A stretch of 60,155 nt of DNA from contig JAUCBJ010000080.1 of assembly GCA_032718475.1 (NCBI GenBank), positions 1 through 60,155 on the forward strand, read 5' to 3'. Origin of the DNA: Nemertoderma westbladi (taxonomy: Eukaryota; Xenacoelomorpha; Nemertodermatida; Nemertodermatidae). The position numbers were made by a program, and so were the translations under genes. Shown here piece by piece: positions 46,561 to 56,685 of the stretch. The notes beneath the pieces are model-generated. The model saw only the letters and a program-made list of their open reading frames with translations, was not told the DNA's origin and made no database searches. Within the stretch, counting starts at the first letter, position 1. Each line of letters begins with the position of its first letter.

Positions 46561-46854
46561 TCGTCGGCATCATTGATGGCATCAACAATGCCCCCTTGTT
46601 GTGGGAGGCCCTAGGCCGCATCCTACTCTGCCTATATGCCTAAATCCGGCCCTGATTATTAAAAAAAATAGATTTAAATAGATACATTAAATACATAAAC
46701 AATTATATAATCTATCAACGTTATAATAGTAGAGCTACTGCCCTATAATATTAAATAGTTCATCCGTTCGTTTTATAATATTAAAGTAATAGTAAACCAA
46801 TTGACTGTATGATATCTGACAATACTATTAACCGTTATTAATAATAATAAGTGA
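46561..46854. other. Spacer, nothing recognised
   Basis: AT-rich, no gene or RNA seen. Confidence 0.45.
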
Positions 46855-47045
46855 ATTGTTGTGGGGTGAGTGACGCGGTGTATTAAATATACAATGTAAA
46901 TAAGTAAATCAGTACACTCACCCGGCTGATGATAACCAGAAGTTTGAAACCTAGGTACCGGGTTCGAGCCCCAATAGGGCCGGTTGATATTTTTCGCTAT
47001 GGAGAGCATTATCATATTGTCTTATTTACATTGTATATTTAATTA
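46855..47045. repeat. Partial copy of the tRNA-like inverted-repeat family
   Basis: Contains GAATTGTTGTGGGGTGAGTG at the left, the tRNA-like half with GGTACCGGGTTCGAGCCCCAATAGG at about 46955, and GATATTTTTCGCTATGGAGA at the right, as in 5340-6037. It lacks the left arm. Its outer flanks, ATTAAATATACAATGTAAATAAG (about 46882) and CTTATTTACATTGTATATTTAAT (about 47021), are inverted repeats of each other but differ from the outer ends of the 5340 copy. Confidence 0.75.
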
Positions 47046-47221
47046 ACCGTTATTACATAACCAGCGACTTAAACAAGCTCTGTACAATCAGACCACATAA
47101 TGGCGTTGCGTTGCAGCCTCCCAGTTCCCTTCAATAAGATTGCTTTACATCACTAGGCCTATATTATTACATTGGGCTACGTCAGTACGTACCAAGGACT
47201 GCTCTACTACAGAGACAGAAC

Positions 47222-48052
47222 GTGGGCCTTGTTCTCCGCGTCTTTAATGGAATGGTAGTCGCAGCACTCTCCTTGAATGGTTGTAATGGTACAGCAGAAG
47301 TGATAGAACATATTTTAATATGGTGGAAAGTTGTTAGTGTGACAAGCGTTGGTGAAGCAGTACGGTTTAAAGATCCTTACCGTGACTCTACTACTAGGAT
47401 CGGCATGCTGCATTGCAGCTGCATTTTTAAGAATGCTGTGCCGGCTTACCGTCCTTACCGTGAAGCAATCACTTCTACAGACTGCACGGCGATACGAACA
47501 TTGGAAGAAATGGGCACCGAGTTCCAGAACTTCCCTCATGCTATTGGACGTATGAGACATGGTGTGTTAACCACTGATACACAGCGGGCATTATGGCAGA
47601 CAACGTTTGGACTGCGACAATTGTCATTCCTTTTACTACAGCGGGGCTATGATTACGTTTTAAGTGGTGCAATTAACCAAAACAGATTGGAAGATGAGTT
47701 TGGCTGTTTCCGTGGTATGACGGGCTCAAATCTCTCTCTTAATGTGAAAGACGTTGAAGCGGCTTTTCGGGGACGGAGTTTGTTATTGTTGGTCGACTTA
47801 AATGAGATGCCCAAAGCCGTTACAGCAGTTGAATATTCAAAAACATGTGATTCATGCCGTTATCCATTACCCGAGGAAACCCTTGCTATTGTTGAACACC
47901 TTTCTGATCTAGACTCTAAGGCCACGGACTGTGACATTGCTATATCGAACACTGTCAGACTATTTGAACTCAGATGGCTGGATGGAGTCAAAACCTCAAT
48001 GCAGCAATGCTGTTTCCCACTGTACACTGTACAGCTGTACCCACTGTGCTGA
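47222..48052 (+). pseudogene. P-element/THAP9-like transposase remnant
   Basis: A 276-codon frame with the C-terminal part of a P-element-type (THAP9-like) DNA transposase. Early residues FNGMVVAALSLNGCNGTAEVIEHILIWWKVVSV match the block before the catalytic core's end. Near 135-175, LLQRGYDYVLSGAINQNRLEDEFGCFRGMTGSN is the conserved region that in relatives reads roughly 'TG-LNQD-LENFF--IR--GG'. The N-terminal THAP domain and most of the RNase-H-like core are missing upstream. Residues about 55-81 come from a 66-bp LINE B insertion plus its 12-bp duplication, by chance in phase. I consider it a dead transposase; domestication would need evidence of expression and selection. Confidence 0.7.
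47386..47451 (-). mobile_element. 66-bp LINE family B 3'-end insertion with target-site duplication
   Basis: The sequence from CTACTACTAGGATCGGCATG to GCTGTGCCGGCTTACCG is the extreme 3' end of LINE B on the minus strand, with its TAG tail. The perfect 12-bp repeat TCCTTACCGTGA flanks it (47374-47385 and 47452-47463). Insert plus duplication adds 78 bp, or 26 codons, with no stop, leaving the transposase frame open. Confidence 0.9.
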
Positions 48053-48451
48053 ATAGCAGTAACAATGAGGCGCCCTCCTGCAGTCCTGCTGTGGACGCTG
48101 TTAGTGGTAATGTGGCTGAGGGCTACAACATTTAGATGGAGTCTTATTATATTTAGCTAAGTTAATCTTTCTTTGGTTACCCATATGCCTGGGTTGGGAC
48201 AATGTTAATCCTATCTGGTCGGACATGGTATTACAGTATGCAGTAGGCCTTGTATTATATTATATTTTCTAAATTACCGGTATCTCATCAATTATCTCTA
48301 TTCTTCAGTATTTATACTACAGTAGGCCTACTAATTCTGTAATTGTGTAGTAATAATGCCGTGCTGCGGCTGCGACTCAAGTATTTTAAACTTCCTATGC
48401 CAATACCAAAAATTAATCAATTAAGCCTGTCTTTACTAATACTGTAATACT
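48053..48451. other. Upstream region of the Rab escort gene
   Basis: No gene. The sequence just before the ATG reads AATACTGTAATACT; the VOPP1-like gene at 37886 is preceded by AATACTGTAAT as well. Whether this is a shared initiator-type element or chance (TACTGTA is common here) is unknown. Confidence 0.4.
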
Positions 48452-50530
48452 ATGGCATCCGATCCCAATGGCGATGACTTTCCCGCAATTGTTGATTGTG
48501 TTGTCGTTGGAACTGGACTGGTTGAGTCTATAGTGGCTGCGGCGCTTTCTAGGAACGGCTATAGCGTGTTACACCTCGATAGCAATGGCTACTACGGAGG
48601 AGATTGGGCTTCCTTTAATATTCGAAGCATCCAGGATTGGTTGACCGAGGGTAAGGATCCACAACAACCAAGCGAAACGATCCCGGTGCCGAATTTACCG
48701 GAAGAGGAAACATTTATTCCTTTGCGATGTCGGAGAACTGTTGCTAAGGTAAGGGAGGTCATTCCATATTATTACCCCGAATCTACCGAGAATAAAACTG
48801 CACAAACAACTATTGAACAATCGGTTGAGACAGAAGTCTACGGTCTGGATGACATAGTAAGATCCGAGAGTAAAAACGATAACTTAGAGTTTGAGGAAGT
48901 TAGTGATGAAACTGTTAGAGATAATGACCAAGTAAATACGGTGGACGAAACAAATGTTGGGAATATTGCGGCTGAATTAGTAGATGAAGATTTTAAATCA
49001 ACCACTGAAGAAGATAAAAAGAGTCTGTCCCATTTAAATTATTCCTCTTACGAAGGTATACAAATAAAATGGCGCTTATTTAATCTTGATATCAGTCCTA
49101 AAGTTGTTTACGGTCGGGGTGAATTCGTTGACGTTATGATCAAAAGCAACGTCAGTCATTACGTCGAGTTTAAAGCGGTAACCAACATTCTTACGTTCGT
49201 AGAAGAGCAACTGGTGCCTGTGCCGTGCTGCAGGGCCCATCTGTTCCGGAACAAAACGGTGACGATGGTGGAGAAACGAATCATGATGAAGTTTCTGGAA
49301 TATTGTTTGAATTATGACGAAGAGCATGATGTGGAAGGTAAATCATTCCAGGAGATACTGAAGGAGCATAAAGTAACTGGTCTGCTGCAGGACTTCGTCA
49401 CTAACTCAATAGCCATGGTGTCGCGAGTTGCCTTGGCAACCGAGGGCGTTCTGTCAACCCGTCGGTTCCTCCAATCCGTTGGTCGCTTCGGTAACTACCC
49501 CTTCCTGTCGCCGTTGTACGGCACCGGCGAGATCCCGCAGGGGTTCGCGCGACTCTGCGCCGTATTCGGCGGGGTATACTGTTTGCGCAACGGGGCGCGC
49601 GGGTTGCTAGCCTCAGGGGGTCGCTGCGTCGGCATGGTTACCGAGGACGGCCATCGGGTCTCCGCCAACAACGTGGTCCTCGCCCAGAACTACGCGGCCG
49701 CGAGTCCCACGGAAGTCTACGAGAGTCGATGCATCGCTATTACCGACACCCCGATGTGCCGAACTCATCCCGACTCGGTGAGTCTGCTCTGCACGCCGGA
49801 CTGCGCTCGCGTTATAGAACTATCCCCTAGCTCTAACTCATGCCCTCCCGGCTACTACGTGGTTCATCTAACTAAACTCTCCGAGGAATCCTCGGATCCG
49901 GAGACTGAACTCGCGTCTCTCGTCGGGCATCTCTTCCGCACGGATCGCGACCCCTCAGACACCCGTCCCCGCCTCCTCTGGTCTCTCTACTTCACACGCA
50001 TCGTCCCCACCCAGTTCGACCCGTCCGTCTTCCCCGACAACGTCCACGTCTGTCCCGGACCCGACGTATCGATCGACTACGACGGAGCGGTTCGGGTCGC
50101 CGAGTCGATATTCCGGAAACTCTGTCCCGAGGAGGAGTTCCTTCCCACTCCGCCCCTCCAGGAGGATATTGTTATAGAGCCGGCGGTTCCGAGTAATGGC
50201 AACGGGAAGTATAATGATGAGAACGGGGTTGGGGAGGGGCGCACTGGTGGTGAGCCGCACAGTGAACCCACTGGTGATCCGCTCGATGAACCCACTGGTG
50301 AGCCACACAATGAACCCACTGGTGAGCCACACAATGAACCCACTGGTGAGCCACACAATGAACCCACTGGTGAGCCACACAATGAACCCACTGGTGAGGC
50401 TCACGAAGAGCTCACTGGTAAGCCGCACGATGAGCGTAATATTGACCCGCGTGATGAGCTCTCTGGTGAGCCTCACGATGAGCTCACTAGCGAGGTTCAT
50501 GGTGAGCGCAGTGTCAAGCCTAGTGAATAA
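48452..50530 (+). CDS. CHM: Rab escort protein (REP/CHM family)
   Basis: A 692-residue cytosolic protein that presents newly made Rab GTPases to geranylgeranyltransferase II and delivers them to membranes. Residues 12-60 hold the GDI/REP dinucleotide-like fold: DCVVVGTGLVESIVAAALSR, then LHLDSNGYYGGDWASFN. An acidic insert (about 110-195) typical of REPs, absent from GDI, precedes the second conserved block, WRLFNLDISPKVVYGRGEFV. A third, FLSPLYGTGEIPQGFARLC, is near 350. The protein is full length; human REP1 is 653 residues. Odd: the last 90 residues (from about 600) are a degenerate 8-residue repeat, PTGEPHNE, encoded by a 24-bp minisatellite. The frame is uninterrupted though the vertebrate CHM gene has about 15 exons. 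Human CHML, also intronless, is a retrogene, so a retrocopy is an alternative. An AATAAA lies near 50764. Confidence 0.93.
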   Translation: MASDPNGDDFPAIVDCVVVGTGLVESIVAAALSRNGYSVLHLDSNGYYGGDWASFNIRSIQDWLTEGKDPQQPSETIPVPNLPEEETFIPLRCRRTVAKVREVIPYYYPESTENKTAQTTIEQSVETEVYGLDDIVRSESKNDNLEFEEVSDETVRDNDQVNTVDETNVGNIAAELVDEDFKSTTEEDKKSLSHLNYSSYEGIQIKWRLFNLDISPKVVYGRGEFVDVMIKSNVSHYVEFKAVTNILTFVEEQLVPVPCCRAHLFRNKTVTMVEKRIMMKFLEYCLNYDEEHDVEGKSFQEILKEHKVTGLLQDFVTNSIAMVSRVALATEGVLSTRRFLQSVGRFGNYPFLSPLYGTGEIPQGFARLCAVFGGVYCLRNGARGLLASGGRCVGMVTEDGHRVSANNVVLAQNYAAASPTEVYESRCIAITDTPMCRTHPDSVSLLCTPDCARVIELSPSSNSCPPGYYVVHLTKLSEESSDPETELASLVGHLFRTDRDPSDTRPRLLWSLYFTRIVPTQFDPSVFPDNVHVCPGPDVSIDYDGAVRVAESIFRKLCPEEEFLPTPPLQEDIVIEPAVPSNGNGKYNDENGVGEGRTGGEPHSEPTGDPLDEPTGEPHNEPTGEPHNEPTGEPHNEPTGEPHNEPTGEAHEELTGKPHDERNIDPRDELSGEPHDELTSEVHGERSVKPSE
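50252..50525 (+). repeat. 24-bp coding minisatellite in the Rab escort gene
   Basis: Units near GGTGAGCCACACAATGAACC (within a 24-bp period) encode PTGEPHNE. The central four or five are identical and the outer ones diverged, a pattern expected from recent expansion in the middle. The period keeps the reading frame. Long antisense frames here are a by-product. Confidence 0.9.
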
Positions 50531-51069
50531 CGGAGTAGGTTCCAGCGTGAGTCGAGCCTCACACATAAAGGTAATATTTCTGAAACTGTTATTGAACACA
50601 TGTTGAGCTTGTCCAATAGCATCTGGACAGGCCTTTATAGTGAGCTTATTGGTGTATCTGTACAATGTGAGCCCTCACAATTAATTGTACTTTAATGATT
50701 ATAATACCAAGGCGACACTTACAGGAAACGTATGGTTTCAGTTTTTACGGAAAAAATTTTAAAAATAAATAAATAAACAATTTTCCAACGCAATTTTGTC
50801 ATTATACTCATTACGATGGAAACGGGATTTTAAACAACATATTTCATATTATAAATATTTTATTATACTTTTATCTCCTTTACTAAGCTACCATCAATAT
50901 TGTTTGCTTCTCCGTCTTAAATGTCTGGAGCGTAAAGTTCAAATTTTCCAAGTTACATTTTAACTTGGTAACAACGTATTTATTTAGTCTTAGCTAACGA
51001 AAATATTATTCTAAAGTAGCGCCGTAATACTGAATGAACTGGATCCCGCCACTGGAGGCCAGAAATCCC
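50531..51069. other. 3' flank of the Rab escort gene
   Basis: AT-rich. AATAAATAAATAAAC at about 50764 could supply a polyadenylation signal. No other gene recognised. Confidence 0.5.
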
Positions 51070-52017
51070 TTGTTAAGTATCACCTTGTTCTATTGTTGAG
51101 TTGAGTATCACCTTGTTCTATTGTTGAGTATCACCTTGTTCTATTGTTGAGTATCACCTTGTTCTATTGTTGAGTATCACCTTGTTCTATTCTTGAGTAT
51201 CACCTTGTTCTATTGTTGATTATCACCTTGTTCTATTGTTGAGTATCACATTGTTATATTGTTGAGTATCACATTGTTCTATTGTTGAGTATCACCTTGT
51301 TCTATTGTTGAGTATCACCTTGTTCTATTGTTGAGTATCACATTGTTCTATTGTTGAGTATCACCTTGTTCTATTGTTGAGTATCACCTTGTTCTATTGT
51401 TGAGTATCACATTGTTCTATTGTTGAGTATCACCTTGTTCTATTGTTGAGTATCACCTTGTTCTATTGTTGAGTATCACATTGTTCTATTGTTGAGTATC
51501 ACATTGTTCTATTGTTGAGTATCACCTTGTTCTATTGTTGAGTATCACATTGTTCTATTGTTGAGTATCACCTTGTTCTATTGTTGAGTATCACCTTGTT
51601 CTATTGTTGAGTATCACCTTGTTCTATTGTTGAGTATCACATTGTTCTATTGTTGAGTATCACCTTGTTCTATTGTTGAGTATCACCTTGTTCTATTGTT
51701 AAGTTTCACCTTGTTCTATTGTTGAGTATCACCTTGTTCTATTGTTGAGTATCACATTGTTCTATTGTTGAGTATCACCTTGTTCTATTGTTGAGTATCA
51801 CCTTGTTCTATTGTTAAGTTTCACCTTGTTCTATTGTTGAGTATCACCTTGTTCTATTGTTGAGTATCGCCTTGTTCTATTGTTAAGTATCACCTTGTTC
51901 TATTGTTGAGTATCACCTTGTTCTATTGTTGAGTATCACCTTGTTCTATTGTTAAGTTTCACCTTGTTCTATTGTTGAGTATCGCCTTGTTCTATTGTTA
52001 AGTATCACCTTGTTCTA
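51070..52017 (+). repeat. 23-bp minisatellite, about 41 units
   Basis: The unit is GAGTATCACCTTGTTCTATT followed by GTT. Variants are single changes (ACATTG for ACCTTG, TTAAGTTTC for TTGAGTATC) that recur in blocks, showing higher-order copying. It contains stops in most frames. It shares the 23-bp period, but not an obvious sequence, with the array at 43258-45738. Confidence 0.93.
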
Positions 52018-52383
52018 ATAGCAGTGTAATGTATTTGGTACAAGTATTTATTTATCTATATAAATCTAATTAATTAAATTTCAAACCACAAATTATATAT
52101 TTATTTTTGTGGGGAAGATAAAAGGCACTAAGGACAGTGAGCAGAGCATGGCCTATTCCATAGGTCTGGCTTTATCACATGGCTTTGATCATGTGCATTG
52201 TTTTGGCAATTAAGGCCCACGTCACAAATAGTCATGGTAACAACAAAAAATCGGGTTTGGGATATGTTATATTTTTTTTTTTGTTTTCGTTTGGTTGGTT
52301 GGGGTCTGTTTTGTCAGGTTATGTTATTTGTGTTTGTTTCAGGGATGTGGGGAAAGATAGGGGATACAAGGAGCCTGCCAGAC
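52018..52383. other. Spacer, nothing recognised
   Basis: A frame at 52179-52475 begins with a hydrophobic stretch but runs into the LINE at 52384 and has no known domain; not called. Confidence 0.45.
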
Positions 52384-52942
52384 TACTACTAGGATCGGCA
52401 TTTTTAAGAATGCTGTGCCGGCTTATCGACAAAATTGCACCGCCACAACTCCCTATCACCCATGACATTTGCTAGATCATCCGCATCTTCAAGGCCAGTG
52501 TCCTTTAAGATGCGTCTCAAGAAAGTCATGGGCTGTCCACCATGCTTATTCACTCCATGAGGCTGCCAAAGTACAAGATTATGCACTGGCTGGTCCTCAC
52601 GGCGAAAGCAATGTCCTGCAAAGCGGAGGCGATTTTGTTCTAGTGTCAAGCTTGGGGGAACCAATGAGACACCTCCAATGTTATATAATGTCTGGTTGGA
52701 GATGTGTGCATTGTACAGTACTTGACACAATGAACCCGGCGTAGCATTCTTGTGAATGTGCCATCCAGAGATTTGGTGTCCTCAGCAGTTAGAGCCCAGC
52801 ATGGACTCCCATAGAGGAGTACTGGAACTACTGCTGCTCTAAATAATCGGACCTTAAGTTTCCGATTAATTCTCGGTGACTTCCAAATTCTGGAAAGCCT
52901 ATTCAAGGCTGCCCATGCCTTTCCCTTACGTATTCGAAGGCC
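52384..52942 (-). mobile_element. LINE family B, 3' portion
   Basis: Minus strand, with the TAG tail at its 3' end (CTACTACTAGGATCGG on the plus strand at 52384). Protein pieces: LRIRKGKAWAALNRLSRIW, LLYGSPCWALTAEDTKSLDGTFTRMLRRV, and LEQNRLRFAGHCFRREDQPVHNLVLWQPHG, ending DRELWRCNFVDKPAQHS. There is a frameshift near 52725. The family's C-terminal 'R-LRFAGHC-RRED-P' region is well preserved. Confidence 0.85.
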
Positions 52943-54631
52943 TGCCAGACAGATGCCGCATAGGCGGCTCGAGCAAGCCGAGGCTTCCCATGAAAGCAAG
53001 CCTTGTCATACGAGCAGTTGGAGAGGGAACCTCCGACCAGGTTAAATAAGGCATCACGCTTGAGAAGGTTAAATGAGTGGATGACTGGGTTATCAGGGGT
53101 GGTGGGCAACATCGCAGGGCAAAGGCAACCTTAGGGAGCCCTGCAGGTATGGGAGGAGACAAGCAATCATGGTACGGACTTTATTGACCCGCCTCATGAC
53201 TAACTTTTTCGCAAAATGATGCAGGACCAATGGTGGCTAATAATTCTTTGATAATAATTCCTGCTGATTTCTACATAGCTGCAATGATACTTTCCAATGT
53301 TACAGGCAAGGACAGTCCACCCCTGTAACTTGCTTGTAACCTAGGACCTGTTACAGGCATGGCATGGGACATTTTCTGGTACGTATTTTAGTCCTAATTG
53401 CACCCCATAATATGAAGATGTGATTTTTGTATATCAATGGGGTAGGCGACTCAGACATTTTTTTCGATTTTTCGTTTGTTTCATGTGAAAGAGCATGTGA
53501 AAAAAAACCCAGCGCCAGAGGGTAAAAAGAACAAGTGTCACGGACACGTAGGTAACTGGTGTATTAACGTATAACTGATACCGGGTAATAATGTTACATA
53601 TAACATAGGTAAATGGCTACAGTAGCAATACGGTCATACACATAAGCAGTATCACGGTAACAGAGCAGGTCTGCTATCCAGCAGTCAGGGTAAGGGTGAT
53701 ACAGCTCCGCAAGTGTGCAGAGCCAGGTAATCAGATAGTCTGATCCCTGCTCACCGGGGTACCGGTCTTACACCTAGCAGTATGACGTCACCCGGTGTGA
53801 TCTAACTAGTGACCACACAAGGTCTGTCAACCGGCTTGACGGTTGGCTGGCGCAGAGAGCAATTTTACTTCAAAAAAATTAATATTGGCTGAGTTATATC
53901 GATTTTAAAACGCAAAATTAGCAACATCGAAAAATCAGGCCGTTTCAGAAAACAGCACGAGTGACGTCACTAATGCAGCACTAAATGTTCAATGGTTACT
54001 ATACAATATAAATCTCTTAGTAACTAAAATAAATAGTGTAGCTAATATTTTTTTGGTGTGTTTTTTATGCTGTGTTAAGAATACCTAATGACGGCAATTA
54101 ATTGATAACAGGTTAATTATTCCAGAATAATATTTATTTATCCCAAACCTTAGGGGCCGTCCAAGTATGACGTCAGCACTTTAGGGGGGAGGGGGGGTTG
54201 GGAAAATCTGATAACGTGCTGATGAGGGGAGGGGAGGGGGTCAGCCAATGCTTATAATGCAATACACCACAAGGAAACTCAATCTTCATGGCGCACTTTT
54301 ATCACATTACATTTCAGATTTCAGAAGTGTAATTTGGCTTGAAATAAAATTTAATACGTACCCATTATACTGTATGCCATTGATTAATGTCGAGTGGTCT
54401 TTAATATACACCATGTCCCAGAATATAGTGTCGTAATTCAGTGACACCCCCCCCCCCCCCCCCCCCCTAATGTTTCTACAAATCTTAATGAGATTGCATG
54501 AAATTTGAAACAGATAGTTTCACCTGACTGGGTGAGCCAGAATTTTTATTTTTGCCTTCAATCTTTAGCTACAAGCGTTTAAATAAAGTGTCTCCAGCGA
54601 TATTACACCAGTTACACCGCATTTGTTCTTC
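52943..54631. other. Intergenic, nothing recognised except a poly-C run
   Basis: No gene seen; frames at 52903-53162 overlap on the same strand and show no domain. G-rich blocks lie near 54185-54240 and a poly-C run at about 54447-54467. Confidence 0.5.
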
Positions 54632-55085
54632 TACCTTATAGCTGTTTGTTGGTACCAATGGAAAGCTGGTCATGCAAGGATTCCAAATATGTAACACAAT
54701 TTGAATTTCGTTGAAAATTAGCTAGCTATGGGCGTTCAAATCTTGCATGGTTTTGCAACGGCGCGAGGTTATTTTATTCTATTTAATAAATAAACCATAT
54801 TCTGGAACACTTTTTAAATGTATGAATAGCTACGTAATCAATAGTATGATTAAAGATGTAATGCATTGTTGCCCAGCTACGTATTTGGATAAACAAAATA
54901 TTCCAGATTATGATGCATTTATTAAATAGAATAAAATAGCCTCGCGCAGGTGCAAAACCATGCAACATTTGAACGCCCATATCTCAGCTATTTTTCAACG
55001 AAATTCAAATTGTGTTACATATTTGGAATCCGTGCAGGGCCAGCTTTCCATTGGTACAAACAAACAGCTATAAGGTAAGAAGGAT
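54632..55085. repeat. Foldback (MITE-like) element
   Basis: Arms of about 170 bp: ACCTTATAGCTGTTTGTTGG, ACCAATGGAAAGCTGG, and CGTTCAAATCTTGCATGGTT on the left are mirrored as CCAGCTTTCCATTGGTAC and GCTATAAGGTAAG on the right. The centre is about 100 bp. Related partial copies occur at 45750-45870 and 56100-56430. No coding capacity. Confidence 0.8.
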
Positions 55086-55205
55086 AAGTCGTATTGCTTT
55101 TGCATATAGGCCGATTATATTTTAGAGATGTGGCAGCGATTCAGTCAGACTGCAGTAGATATGAATAATGATGCAGAAATTATATTAATAACGTATGTGA
55201 AGTGA

Positions 55206-55830
55206 AATACACTCGCCCATGTGAAGAATACAAGGATTTCCGCCCATGTGAAGAATACAAGGATTTCCGCCCATTTGAAGAATACCAGGATTTCCGCCCA
55301 TGTGAAGAATACCAGGATTTCCGCCCATGTGAAGAATACCAGGATTTCCGCCCATGTGAAGAATACCAGGATTTCCGCCCATGTGAAGAATACCAGGATT
55401 TCCGCCCATGTGTTTCCGCCCATGTGAAGAATACCAGGATTTCCGCCCATGTGAAGAATACCAGGATTTCCGCCCATGTGAAGAATACCAGGATTTCCGC
55501 CCATGTGAAGAATACCAGGATTTCACTTTTCGGTCGACTTTTTATTGGAATTTTATATATGAAGATTTTTTATTTTTTTTTAATTTATCTTTTATTAAGT
55601 GTTTTATAGCGCTTATTTCTGTCTTACAACCTGTACATATACTAATTCGATTTTTATTTTGGTTAGATTCAGTCCTTCTGTAACCTGTGTTTTTAGTGAA
55701 AACCTGGTATTCTTCACATGGGGGTAACTGCAAAGTGAAATATAACGGCAGAAAGTCTGGTATTCTTCACATGGGGGTAACTGCAAAGTGAAATATAACG
55801 GTAGAAAACCTGGTATTCTTCACATGGGCC
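55206..55830. repeat. Foldback element, CCATGTGAAGAATA family, with amplified left arm
   Basis: The left arm is expanded to about eleven tandem copies of a 27-bp unit containing CGCCCATGTGAAGAATACCA, one of them partly deleted. The centre (55527-55695) matches the split copy at 2185-4005, and the right arm has three inverted copies of the motif ending at 55828. Because 27 is a multiple of three, the array gives repeat peptides in several frames (RPCEEYQDF); I do not regard these as genes. Confidence 0.85.
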
Positions 55831-55962
55831 GACTGTACGTACATGGGAAATAAACTACGTCTGTGAACGATTTGAAAATTTTCACAAGGGATTTTTTAGC
55901 ACATGAGATTTCTCAAAAGATTTGTTACTCCTATAAAGAGGGCAGGGCACATAGCTATTTTA

Positions 55963-56064
55963 AGTTTTGGATGAGTGTTGGATGAGTGTTGGATGAGTGT
56001 TGGATGAGTGTTGGATGAGTGTTGGATGAGTGTTGGATGAGTGTTGGATGAGTGTTGGATGAGT
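55963..56064. repeat. 11-bp tandem repeat
   Basis: About nine near-perfect copies of GTTGGATGAGT. Confidence 0.9.
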
Positions 56065-56099
56065 ATGGCCGCAATAAAATTAAAAATCCCGATCCCGAA

Positions 56100-56430
56100 A
56101 ATGTTGAACGTGGAAGTGTTGCTATTTTGTTCTATTTAACATTATATTCTAGAACATTTTGTTAATTAATGAATAGCTGCGAACTTGTATTATTATAGGT
56201 ACTGCATTGTTGCCATGCTACTTATTGGGGATCGATAAACAAAATGTTCCAGAATATGGCGTATTTATTAAATAGAATCAAATAGCCTTGTGCATATGTA
56301 AAACCATGCAACATTCGAACCCGCCACATAACACTGCTATTATTAAATTCAGATTGTGTTACCTAATTGGAATCCTTGCACGGCCAGTTTTCTAATAGTG
56401 CCAAGAAATCACTATAAGGTTTAAGATTAA
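56100..56430. repeat. Decayed copy of the 54632 foldback family
   Basis: AATGTTCCAGAATATGGCGT, AAACCATGCAACATTCGAAC and TTGGAATCCTTGCACGGCCAG match the right half of the element at 54632-55085; only traces of the left arm remain. Confidence 0.65.
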
Positions 56431-56685
56431 GTGGGGTCCATGTAACTGATTTAAGACACTATGTTCCAGGACACCGTGTATTGAGTAACGATTAAGGTAA
56501 TAATAGTAAATTAGTTTTTAAAGTAATACGAAGTATATTACAAGTGCTTTAAACAAAATAATGAAATGCAATGTGGCAAGAAGAACGATGTAATAATTAA
56601 TTACGCAAAATATATTTCCCAAATGATAAATTATTAATCCGAATTGTAATAAATGCAAATTGCAAACGCATCATATAAATAATAA
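56431..56685. other. 3' flank of the ATG4 gene
   Basis: AT-rich; no gene recognised. Confidence 0.45.

Noticed and set aside
49955-50665. Long minus-strand frame opposite the Rab escort gene
   Set aside because: Antisense shadow of a GC-rich coding region and of the 24-bp repeat; no domain.
51070-52017. CRISPR or coding repeat
   Set aside because: Head-to-tail 23-bp units without spacers; stops in most frames.
55145-55683. Open frames with RPCEEYQDF or GGNPGILHM repeats on both strands
   Set aside because: Produced by the 27-bp arm units of a foldback element, in several frames on both strands.
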